DNA of 64,000 nt from Leucosporidium creatinivorum (lineage: Eukaryota; Basidiomycota; Microbotryomycetes; Leucosporidiales; Leucosporidiaceae). Under the pieces are notes generated by a model, which worked only from the letters and a program-made list of their open reading frames with translations, searched no databases and had not been told where the DNA came from. A program made the translations under genes and the position numbers. Each line of letters begins with the position of its first letter. The stretch's first letter is position 1. The stretch lies in assembly GCA_001600635.1 (NCBI GenBank), contig BCKL01000017.1, forward strand, positions 142,003-206,002, read 5' to 3'. Positions 1 to 10,601 of this stretch are shown here, piece by piece.

Positions 1-257
1 CAACAGACTGCCGCCGCTGTTCAGCCCTGCTCGGCGAGGGCAAGTCCGAAAGGAGCGCCGAGGCGAATTCTGTAGGATGACAGCAAGCCCTTCGCTATTA
101 AAAAGCAACAATGGATCTTTCTCAGAGCGAGGGCCTTTTCCTTTCGCCGAACGCTCGAGTTTTACGGCGGCGAGCCGGAGACGCAAGCTCATCTCAGAAT
201 GTAGAAACGAATCCATGATACATCAGTGCAACACAATACCCTGTAGCTCTCTCTACC

Positions 258-3200
258 TCACATTGCCCTTCCCCGCCTCCCCTTCTTGCGCATCGCGACG
301 AAGGGCTCCTCGCCGATATCTCGAACGAGGACGACGCCATTCTTGCGTCCGTGGGGTGGATCCTTGTTCTTGCTGGACGGGGGAAGTCGGACGTGTCTAA
401 AGTGCGAGAATGGTCAGCGCGAATCGCAAGGATCGTGGCTGAAGAGCACTCACCGAGTCGCGACCTGCCTGACAACGGTCTGGCGATGTCCGGTCGCGAA
501 GAACTCGTCGGGGAAGGCGCACAAAGCGCATACGTACTTGATACGATCCATGCATCGCTCGACCGCTGTGACCGCCTTAGTATCCCCTTGCATCAGGACA
601 ACCTCCAACCGAGCTTCGTCCTCGGCCGTCGCCCAATCTGGATACGACGCGAGAATGATCCACAGGTCTTCTAGCTCCGAGGTCGTCAGCACGACGAATG
701 AGTCGCCGAGATGAGCGAAGAGTCCCTCCTCGTCGCCAACGATGGCGTACAAGAGCTCTTGTGCGCGGTGCTTGACTGGCGGGCGTTGGTGGTCGGCGTA
801 GACGATGAGGAAGCCGCGATAGTCGAAGAGAGGCCAGGTCCGTCGGTCATTGTAGTTGAACTCGAAAGAAGGCGCGGGCATGGGAGGGCTGGCGGGTGAG
901 GCGGATGGAGAGGGAGAGACGGGGGCTCGATGCGGGTGAGGGAGGGGCGTAGCGATAGAGGGGAGGGTAGAGGGATCGGACGAGCGAGAGCGAGTGATGC
1001 GATGCTGGTTGGTGATGGGAGTGAGCGGAGCGCGAGCCTTGCCCTTGCCCTTGACGTCGACGGGCTTGCGAAGGGCGAGAGGGCTAGGAGCGGCCTCCGA
1101 GCTCTGCTCCTCCTCTCCACCGACCGAGTACTCCTCTTTGTCTTGTTCTTCGTCTTCCTCTTCGTTCATCTGCTCTTCGAGCACCGGCATGGCGTACTCG
1201 ACGATGCTGCTGCTCGCGCGGTCGTCCTCGTCCTCGGTCGAGCCGCTTCCTGCTTCCTCGACCTCCGCGTCCAGCGATACCGACTGCCCAGAGCGAGAGT
1301 CTCCATGGCCGTCTGCTTGAGCATCCTTGGCAGAAGAGCGAGTCGTCCGCGTGACTGGGAAGTGTTGAGGAGGTAGAGGTGAGGAAGAGGCGGCGACGAT
1401 GGGCGAGACGACGGCGAGGCGGGAGGGGAGGTGCTGTGCGGGAGGGCGATTGGCGGTGAAGAGCTGAGGAGCTTTAGCGCCGAGGAGGTGACGCTGAGCG
1501 ACGGCGGTAGCGGGGATGGGGTGGGAGGGGAGAGGGAGCGCGAGCGGGTTCGGCGCAGGGGTAGCGTAATGGCGAGCGGCTTCGGCGACGTCTTTGAAGG
1601 CCCGCTTCTTCTCGGACTCGAAGACGGCGCGGAGAACCTGAAGGGCCTCGAGCACTGTTTTGCGAGCTGAGGGGAAGAAATTGAGGTTAGCTCGGCTCGC
1701 TCCTCTCCAAGCTCAATCGGATGAAGCGCACTAGACCGCTTAGTGAGGGTGATGTCGAAGAAGGGGAGAAGCGCCTCGTCTACGGGGGTTTTCGAGTGGG
1801 TCTTCCACGATGGCAGGTCGGCCTCCAGATCCCTGCGAAGAAGGAGCAGTCAGCGAACGCCGAGGGGTGAGGAAGCGCTTCCTCAGCATTGAGACGTACA
1901 GGGCAATGATGACGTAGTCAGCCTTCTTTAACTTCCTCCCGATGGCCTGCCACAGAATCTCGCCTTGGAAGAGCTCGTATCTGCGAAAGAGGAGGGCGTA
2001 AGCGAAAGTTCGGCGAAGCTCGAGGAAGGCAAGGACCACGCTCATGACCGCAGCAAGTCCCCAGATATCATTTGCATCCAATTTTCCATCTCCAACAACC
2101 TCTCCTCGAGCTGCAAGCAGACTAGAGCGACGACTCTTCGGAGACAGCTGCTGCTCGTTCAAGGAATCGAACGTCGTCCGAAAACGAAGAAACTCGGGTG
2201 CCATGTACTGGCGCGTTCCGCTTCCTGGCCTGTAGTATCGCCAGGCGTTAGCTCAGCGCCTCTCGACGGGGTCAGAGTGACCGGCAGCGTACGTAGGTTG
2301 CTCGAACGATGCGAGGCCGAAGTCGGCGATCTTGACCGCCCTGTCGCTCGTGAGGAGAATGTTGTCGGGCTTGAGGTCGTTGTGATAGACCTTTTGTTGG
2401 TGAATCCACTGTTCCGAGTTCAAGAGAGGGTCAGTGTTGAAGAACTTCAGCGAGCGACCAAGCGAGAACTCACCTTGACGCCCTCGGCGATATCTACGGC
2501 TATGCGCATCTTCTCGAGTCGGGTGACGCCTTTGGGCGGTTTTTTGATGTACGTGCCGAGTGACTGAGGAGGTGATTAAGCCGATGGGTGAGCTGCGCCG
2601 CCACCGTGTCTTCGCCGAGAAGGCTCGGCCGTACCATACAAGCACGTTCGAGCGAGATTCCGAGGTGACCTGGGATCTCCAGCTCTCCATAGAAACCGAT
2701 GATGTAGGGCGACTGGCCATGTACGAGTAGGCGCTGGAAGACGGAGACTTCGTGGTCGAGCGACGGTTTCGGCGCCTGCGAACGAGCCAGCGACGGTTCA
2801 GCTCGAGGCCAACAACATGGGAAGCATACGCGAAGGACGAGGACAAAGATATTGGGAACGCACCTCCGCTCTCTCCACTTTGACCACCACTACAGGAGAC
2901 GTCGCATCGTCGACTTGTTGGTTCTCGTTGACGCGCATGACCTCGTAAACGGCTCCGAAGGTGCCCTGTGTAGGTCAGAGGTCAGCTTAGCAGCTGCAGC
3001 GCAGTTGCACTAGATGGTGCGAACCTGGCCGATGCAGTTCTTCAAGCTGAAAGCGAAATGATAGCGGATCGTTCTTGTACCCTGGCCGGCAGGTAGCTTG
3101 CAGGATCTGAAATAGGGCTGCATCTCGACTTGAGCCATACTGTTTAGCCGTAGCGAAGTGGGGGTCAGCTCCGACGCTGTAAACGAGCAGTAAACGGGCG

Positions 3201-3738
3201 AGGTAGAAAGGCAACGAACCTGGAGCGTTGGCGAAGGATGAGGGTGAGGAAGGAGATGTAGGTGTACTTGTGTGGGCGGAGGTGATCCACGAGATAGTAG
3301 CTGAGCGAGTTGTAGGTGATTCGCGGTGACGAGGTGAAGAGGAAAGAAGGAGAGCCGAGAATCAGCAAACAGCGCCGACGAGACTTGGGGCGCGACCAAG
3401 TCGGCTGCCTTCCTCTTCTTCCTCCTCTGCACCTCATCACTTCGTTTGAGCTTCTCGGCATCCAGCACCGAGCTCGCCTACTCCTACTCGCCTACAGCAA
3501 CGGCCCTTCGTCGCCCTCACCGCCTCCGCCCGCTCGTCGCTCGGCTTCAACTCGCTCAAACTCACCTCGGTCGCTTCTCCGACACTCCCAGCAATCGACC
3601 ATGCGCTTCTTCCACCTGATTGGCCGACATCTACTCGCTGGCCGACCCGCAATCCCCTACAGCATCGCACAGAGAGCTCGTCGAATGGTCGTAGAGGTCG
3701 AGCAGGAGATGCTGAGGTGGTCGGAGAGGTAGAGCCAT
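258..3738 (-). CDS. Atypical protein kinase with a long acidic linker and a novel C-terminal region
   Basis: Spliced minus-strand gene of roughly 800-900 codons. Visible kinase motifs in order: glycine loop GQGTFGAVYEV (first Gly-Gln ends one exon, the rest begins near 2960), lysine in VVVKVE (near 2890), catalytic loop HNDLKPDNILL (near 2390-2355), DFGLA (near 2315-2325), MAPEF (2204) and DIWGLA (near 2075). The catalytic loop has HND where most kinases have HRD. After the kinase fold comes a Ser/Pro and Asp/Glu-rich linker (about 1600-860), then a compact non-repetitive domain (about 830-450). A last short exon follows an intron at about 452-397, with stop at 258-260. Several introns carry CTGAC near the acceptor. 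The upstream exons (3738 to about 3240) join in phase into an N-terminal segment with a basic RRKKRK stretch, but the start codon is a best guess. The substrate is unknown; I do not recognise the C-terminal domain. Confidence 0.72.
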
Positions 3739-5051
3739 GCTGGAGGGGTCGGTGGTGGGGGAGGGTCGACCAGGGAAGCTGTAGATGAGTCCCGGCGCGT
3801 AGGCTGGCGCTGTCGAGGCGGCCTCAAGGCCGAGTGAGAAGCAGCGGCGGAGGGGGCGTAGGGATGGGCGGAGGTCAGGAGTGAGGCTTAGTATGGTGCA
3901 GAAGCTTTGTCGGCAGCTTTCGGGCCGTCTCGAGTCCTCCTCGTCTCGTCTCGATGCCCTCCGCTGCCCACACTCGCTTCTCACCTCCGCCGCGTCGCTC
4001 CAGCCTCCTTCAGAAGACGAGGAGCCTCGGCAGAGCATGTATGGATCGAGTAGCATGGGTTGAGTAATCCCTGGGATTACTGAGCATGCAGAGCGTGTCG
4101 TTCGGGTGCAGGACGAAGTGGGCGCCGAAGGAGGGAACGCGGTGTGGAGGGTCAATGCTGGAAGATTGGAGGTTGCTGAGAGTTCAGGGAGCAAGACCGC
4201 AACATGTAGCTGCAGATCGTAACGCCGCCATGACGAGCGGCAAGATGTACGAGGAGGAGGACGGAGATAAAGAGATGGCGGGGTTTCTCAACACGTCTTT
4301 TCACATTCCTCGAGATGCGCGAGCTATCGACTTACAGCCAGAACTCTCGAGATGCTTACGCTGATCTCTTGCTTCTCATTCGGACCACAGAAATATACTC
4401 GAAATTTCATCCTCGAGCTCTTGCCCCTCCAGCCGCTGTCGCCGAGATCCTCACCTACAGCTCGTCGTGAGCTCTAGATACTACCAATAGGCTTCGGTAC
4501 ATCTGCGAGTATTCAGCAACGCTTGATCGACTCAACCTGAGCCGTAGGACCCATCAGAACGATCGCCGAAGGGTCAAGGATCTGCGCCGAGCGCCTGGTG
4601 CAGCAGTACCGACGGCGTTTCGGGGTTGCCGAGCGATAGGAGGAGCGCTGAGAAACTATCTAGAGCGGAACAGGTGTGTCGTTGTCGACGAATCGTGCTC
4701 GACGAGCTAGCTGACCCTGTCCTCTCGCAGTCGAAAGCCTCCCGGGTCAAGCCCTCGCGCTGCACCTCGGCCCTCCTCTCCGTCTCCCACCCTCTCTCGA
4801 ATCGCCTCAACCGCGGGTTTTGATCTGTAGCCGCTCATAGCGCACGTAGCACTCGCTTTCCCACCTCTCTTTCGTCTCAGCTCGGCCCAGCTTCATCTAG
4901 CGAAGCATCATGAAATTATCATACGAGTGCAACCCAGCTGCTAGCCTGCGGTGCGGGGAAAGGTAAAGTGGTACAGAAAAGAACCCTGGTCGTGGTGGTG
5001 GGGGCATGATATCTCGACCCCCTCTCTCTCTTCTCATCTACGACCTCCTCT
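3739..5051. other. 1.3-kb stretch without a confident gene
   Basis: The segment lies between the kinase start and the 3' end of the oxysterol-binding protein gene. On the minus strand the frame upstream of the kinase start stays open to 4194, and an intron-like tract (CTGACC...CTACAG, about 3880-3780) suggests a spliced 5' leader. A short protein-like minus-strand stretch near 4150-4020 ends in a stop and could not be joined to anything. No known family was recognised. It may hold the kinase promoter plus a decayed gene. Confidence 0.4.
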
Positions 5052-7602
5052 TCATGCAGAAGGCGCTGCTGCCGATGCCGTTGCTGTTGGTGCAGCAGCG
5101 ACGGCCGAGGTGGAAGGAGTGGTGCCGTTTGCTCGTGCTGGTTCGGGCTCGGAGCCGTAGATAAAGTCGCGCACGGCTTTGGTTTGCTCGGCGGGGGAGG
5201 CGTCGGGGAGGCTGTAGTGTGTGGGCGGATGTGTTTGTGGATGGAGATGGGAGTGGAGGAGAAGTAGGGGCAGACGGGAGTGGAGATGGGGAGGGAAGGA
5301 GGACAGAAGGGCGAAGAAGGGAGGTCAGCGCTCGCCCTTCGAATTGCTCTTCCGAGCCGACACCAACGAGAAAGGGGAAGAACACCAGCCGACGACTCAC
5401 ACAAACTTCGGCCTCCACTCGCCACCCTTCAACTCAAAGAACCTCGGCGTCCACTCCACCCCATTCTCCTCCCTCTCCCTCACATCATTCCTCTGCGCAT
5501 CCTCAATCACCGTCTTGCTCTCTGTCGCGGCGTCCAAATTATTCTTCTTGATCGCCGCAGTCACGCCACTCCACAGCTTCCGCGACTCGTTGGCCGACTG
5601 TTGCTCTTCGGGCGAGACGACTTTGTGCGTGAGGGGCGTTTCGTGCGCGTTGAAGAAGACTTCTTTGCCCTTGCCCTGTTTGATCAAATGGAGGTCAGCT
5701 TCTCGTGCGGAAAGCGTAGAGTAGTGGCGACCCACCTTCTTGGTCAGATCCATCTGATCGCTCCAGCTGCCCGAGATCTCTCCCACATCGCCCTTGGGGC
5801 CCTTGATCTTGCCTGCGATGGCGTTGTCTATTCGAAGTAGCTCGCATTAGCTCGAATAACGATGCGAGACGTAGGCTAGAGACCTACAGCTGCCCGAGAA
5901 GAAGCCCTTGGTCTTGAACTCGACCTCGCAGTGGAGACCCGTCTTCTCGTTCTTGACGGTCGCCATGTCGCCGAGCTCGAGAACCATCTGTGTGCAGCCG
6001 TATGGTCAGCTTCCAGCTCATCGGAAAGTAGCGAGCGAGATGAGACTGACCTTGCCGAAGAGGATGCCTCGGGCGTACCTGCCGAGTCGAAGAGTCAGCA
6101 GGCGCTCAGAGCTGGAGAGAATTGAACTTACATGTTAGGCATGGTGATCTGGTACTCTCCATCCTCAGGACGACTCAAGAACCGCAGCTTGTAGCCTCCT
6201 TCCATGACTGCTCGAGTGAGGGAAGAGTCAGCGATGCGAGTTCGGCGAGGGAAGAGGCAGAGGGGTAGAACGCACTCGTAGCAGCCGAGTTGCCCAAGAA
6301 CTTGGACTTGGGCCGCATCTCTCCCACTACATCGAGATCGGTGTCGGGGGAAGCGAAGTAGCTGTTCGAACATCAACGTCAACGCAACGCCGAGAGGAGA
6401 GATCGGTCAGCTCTGCTCTGTTCGCTCGCCATCTCCAGAGAAGCTTAGAAGAAGTGCAAAACTCACCAAGCCGAGATGGGAGGATGATGCGACACCTGCT
6501 CGGCGACGTAGTAGGCCGAAGTGCCGTCGGGGTAGTCGTAGCGGCAGCGGAAGAACTCGCCTAGGACGGGGTTGTACCTGCAATCACTGGTCAGCAGCTT
6601 CTCTTCCCTTCCCTCGAAGCGAGATCAAAGGAGGGCAGCTCACGGCTTCTTGACGCCTGTTACGAGATGATGATCGGCGGGGAGTCAGCGAGCGAGCGGA
6701 GCAGAGCAGAGCAGGGAAGCAGACGAACCCTTGGGCTTGATGTGCCATCCGGCGAGGTAATAGCGCAGTACCTCGACGAACCGTTCCTCGGGCGAAGGGA
6801 GCTTGGAGACGCTGTTGGTCGGTCGGTCAGAGGGAGCGGAGCAGGAGTGGGTGGGTGAGCAAGGAGGTCAAGGGAGGTCAGCTAGCTGCTCTGGTACACC
6901 TCTGCACCTCTCAGAGCCCTCGAGTAAGCCGGCGACTGCTGCTCCGCACGTTCGCACCTCCCTCCCTGCCAGCTCCCCACCTCGTCAGACGCGAGAGGCT
7001 CCGCTCAATTCAAGCTCAAGAACTCACCCATGTAGCAATTGAGGGTGCGAGTGAAAGTCGGTCACCCTCTCCAACATAGACCTAGGCTCCAGGACGAATC
7101 TGTAGGTCAACCCGACCACCCCATTAGCTGCTGAGAAGGCCGAACAAGAGAAGAGCGAGCCATAGAGCGTACACGGGCAGAGTAATCTTGCTCAAGTCCA
7201 TGCCGATGCGCAGTTGGCTCACGAGGGCGAGGAGCACTGTGGTACATTGATACGAATCAGCTCTGTGCACTAATCCTGGAGCGGAGCAGCGGGGGCCAGC
7301 GACGAGGGACGGCAGGGTCCTTTGCCCCTGCTCCCTGGCCTGTGCGCTCGGAGCTGTACCCTAGCAGCAGAAGGAGAAGGGGCTCACTATTCTTAGGCTC
7401 CTCATCAAGTACCCTACACCCCAATGGCAATCCCGTCAGCTCATCCCGTTCCCTCCTCATGCCGAAGCGAACGCCCTCAAGCGACTCTAACTCACTCTGT
7501 ATCATCCGCATCGGCGCCCTCTGGAGCGCGATCCTTGTCCGCCGAGCTAGCACCGGTAACAGCGGCTAGGGGCGAGGATTTGATGATTGAGGAGAGTCCC
7601 AT
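5052..7602 (-). CDS. Oxysterol-binding-related lipid transfer protein (Osh6/Osh7-like)
   Basis: Lipid-transfer protein of the ORP/Osh family, which moves sterol or phosphatidylserine in exchange for PI4P at membrane contacts. The signature EQVSHHPP is at 6501-6478. The preceding exons read [15 protein letters not shown] and [15 protein letters not shown], wording typical of the Osh6/Osh7 (phosphatidylserine) branch rather than Osh4. Downstream are the usual [25 protein letters not shown] and [13 protein letters not shown] blocks, then a last exon after an intron of about 190 bp (5399-5210) adding an Ala/Thr-rich tail to the stop at 5052. No PH domain or ankyrin repeats are visible, so this is a short ORP. 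About a dozen exons. The start MGLSSII at 7602 is chosen because upstream sequence looks like a 5' UTR intron; an in-frame ATG at 7668 is the alternative. Confidence 0.9.
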
Positions 7603-8072
7603 GTTGAGCGAGAGACGGCGTTTGGGAGGCGAGGAGGGGGAGGAGGGAGAGCGGCTGAGGAGCGTCATGAGCGTTAGTCGAAGGTTAGAGGTGAAGGGGT
7701 ACGAGAGGGGGAGCAGGAGAGCGGGAGAGCAAGAAAGAGAACGTACAGCTAGTGCGGTGATGAAAATGTCCACGAGGACAAGGTGATGAGCGGAGGAGGA
7801 GGGCAACCCTGCCTCAGCTCTCAGCTGGTCGACCACCTCGCTCCGAGAAGAGGGGGGTCTTCGTTCTTCGACTGAGCGTGCAATAAAGTAGTGTGGTGCA
7901 TTACTCCTTCATATCTTCGTTTTAACTACTCGCGCGTGATAATCAACCCTATCCCAGCTGACTCCTTCTCGTGTCCATACCTCGCTCGCCGTCGCCGAAC
8001 TTGAGCCGAATCGTCCGATCTCCCTCCGTTTCTCCTTCCCCTTGTCCTCAATATACTCCTCGCATCAAGGGG
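7603..8072. promoter_or_regulatory. Intergenic: promoter and 5' leader of the Osh-like gene
   Basis: Segment of 470 bp between the start of the Osh-like gene and the stop of the glucoamylase gene (both minus strand). A minus-strand tract starting GTACGT near 7747 and ending CTCCTCAG near 7660, with CTAAC inside, looks like a 5' UTR intron. No other gene is seen. Confidence 0.4.
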
Positions 8073-10337
8073 TTAGAGGCGACGAGCCTGAGCGGCGGTA
8101 ATGAAGGCGGCGTAGCTCCAGCTATGTAACAAGGGAGGTCAGCGCCGAGCTCGAGCAGCTCGCTCGCTTGAGAGGAGAGAAGGACTAACGTCAGGTCGCG
8201 GGCTCCACGACCGACTCCGGTATCACTGTAGTAGATCAACTCTCTCGGTCAGCTACGATTCAAGTGCGGAAGAAGCAAAGCGAAAGAAGGACAGACCGAT
8301 GGAACTGCTCATTCAAGCTCCCATTCCTCCTCGCAAACTCCTGCACCACGCCCACAAACCCATCCGCCAACTTTCTCTGACCGTCCACAATCCTCTTCAC
8401 CTCTTTCCCACCCGCCTTGAGGACCGTCTCCTTGCCCGCAAGCTTGCTGAGGGGGATGAACCTCCCAAACCAATTGCGCGAGACGTCGGTGATGACCAGG
8501 TTCTCGGGTTGCGCGAGGAGGAGGGAGGAAGATCGGTAGAGGAGTTCGGCGGCGGAGAGGGTGCAGAGGTACCAGGGGTGGCCGAGGGAGATGCCGATGC
8601 CGTCTGTGTTCGAATCGAATCGCGCGCCGAGCTGGGTCAGCGAGGGTTTCGGGAGGGGAGAAAGGCAGGGAGGGGAGATGAGATGCACCGTAGACGTCTT
8701 CGGGATAGCGACCGAGTCCTACAGCTGAAGAGAGGGAAGTCGGGAGTCCAGCGTTGATGGGGTAGAGGGGTCTGTTCGGCGCTCCCAACTCGGGTCAGCT
8801 CTCGCCTCCCTCCTGGCTCCTCCCTCCACACACATCAAGAACTCACGCAAAAGCCTCCATCAACCGATCCAACGTCGCCAACACCTTAGCATTCTGTTCC
8901 CACTTGGTTCCCCCTCCACTATGCAACACAGCAAGCAGCGTCGCCGTATCCAACTCACTCCCCTTCCCATAGGTATCATCCCCAACTCTCGCGTTCTCCT
9001 CGCTCGTCCGACCCTGAGTATGGTTCATCGACACGCGGATCAACCCCTTCTCGGGGGACCAGAATTCGTCGAGTTTGTGAGAGATGAGGGACGCTTGCGA
9101 GGCGTAGAAGGTGGCGGCTTTGGGGTCGGAGAGACGCAGGGCGAGGGAGGAGCCGTGTAGGAGGGCCGAGTGGATCGCGAGGAGGGTGTAAAAGTGTTGG
9201 CCTTGGACTTCTTCCCAGACTGTTGCGTTTGCGAACGAGGGGGGCAGGGTGAGCGTCAGCTCGGCGCTCGCTCGAGGGAGCAGAGGGAGAGAGAAGAGCC
9301 AGAAACGCACGATCATACCCCGGTTCCATCCACCTATGCGCAATATGTTCCAAATCCCCCTTGATCACCGACTCGGTAGGGAACGCTCCATCATACAGCA
9401 CCTCCCTGACGAAGCGCTTATCCTTCTCCTCGCCATGGTCGAGTTGGTGGTGCGCGTATTCGACGAGGGTGATGACTCGGAGAGCGGGACCGTCGTTTTG
9501 AGGGCGTCCCCATTCGCCCGAGAAGGGCTCGTTGTTGACTGTGCGAGAGAGCGGGGTGAGCGAGAGCTCGGCGCGAGGGAGGAGGGAGAGAAGAGACGGA
9601 CCGTGGTACTTGACTTCGCCGAGGCCGCCCGAGTGGAAGTCGCCGATGACGGTGTGCTTGTGCTGCATCTCTGTAGGTGTATAGCTCGTCAGCTGAAGCT
9701 CGGAAGCCAGCTCCGCACCTCGAAACTCACCTCGCACGCCGGCGATGTAGTCGTCCACGGTGCTCTGCAACTTGCTATCCCCCGCAATAAACCTCTGAAT
9801 GACCGTCTTCATGACCAAGGCGGAATCCCTGGTCCAAGAGTACCTATACAACAGCTCGGTCAGCCGTGAGAAGCTCCGCATGGTGCTCCTCTTCCTCGCA
9901 AGCAAGCAAGCTCACCAATAATCGGGCTTGTCCCTACTAGGGGAAGCGACGACGCAACCCTTGGATGTACCAGGAGGGTGCACATTCTCCAACAACCTGT
10001 CCCAAGCGTACTGCTCCTCCTTGTCGACAAAGCGGTCGAGGGAGAGCAATCTGACGTCTTGTTCCGTCCATTGCCTGTAGCTCGTTTGAGCGTTGGTGTA
10101 GAGCAGTTTGGCTGGTTCGGGGGTGAGGAAAGTGACCAATTCGACCAAGTCGGCGGGGAGCGAGTCGAGGGAGAAGCGGGCAGGGTATGAAGTGATGTAG
10201 TTGAACCGGTCCAGGTTGGAGGTGACGGAGATGCAAGCTGTAGCTGCTGCGAACAGGGATCCCACTAGGAAGAGTTGTACCTTCCACGAAGGGCCGTCTG
10301 ACTGCTGTTGAGGTACAGCTTTGGCTTTGGGCGGCAT
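8073..10337 (-). CDS. Glucoamylase, GH15 family, predicted membrane-anchored
   Basis: Exo-acting glucan 1,4-alpha-glucosidase fold that releases glucose from starch or glycogen-like chains. Order of motifs: KPDYW then YSWTRDSALVMKT (family PDY.YTWTRDS), GEWGRPQNDGPALR, and YDLWEEVQGQHF, whose EE pair contains the general acid and which is completed across a splice. Near the end come GSLNEQFHR, with the catalytic-base Glu, and ARDLTWSYAAF. The N-terminus (start 10337) is MPPKAKAV, then a polar stretch and a hydrophobic segment of about 20 residues (residues 19-40). This is a type II signal-anchor pattern rather than a cleaved signal peptide. No starch-binding domain follows; the stop is only 15 codons after WSYAAF. 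About nine exons. It may act in the secretory pathway, vacuole or at the cell surface; the location is inference. Confidence 0.92.
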
Positions 10338-10601
10338 CGCTTCAAGAGAAGGAGGAGAAGGAGACGAGGTGAGGCGGAGGGAGGGAGAGAGAGGTGATCG
10401 AGCTCCAAATCCCAAGTCCGAATTGTGCTGAGTGTATGCACATTTTGCGTTCAGGCCAAAGGCGAAGTTTTGAAGCTCGACGCGCTTCTTCCTCCCTCCT
10501 CACCTCGTACTCGACTACATCTCGCTTTCAGTCCCGTCAAAAACTACTACAATACACCTCTCTCTACCGCCCTACACCCTTACCACCAACTATCACTTAC
10601 A
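10338..10601. promoter_or_regulatory. Divergent promoter region, glucoamylase / DBP3
   Basis: The 264 bp between the two opposed start codons must carry both promoters. A pyrimidine-rich tract precedes the DBP3 ATG. No specific factor site was recognised. Confidence 0.45.

Noticed and set aside
4086-4364. 92-codon plus-strand frame as a small gene
   Set aside because: No family resemblance, no intron signals in phase, and the opposite strand looks more protein-like.
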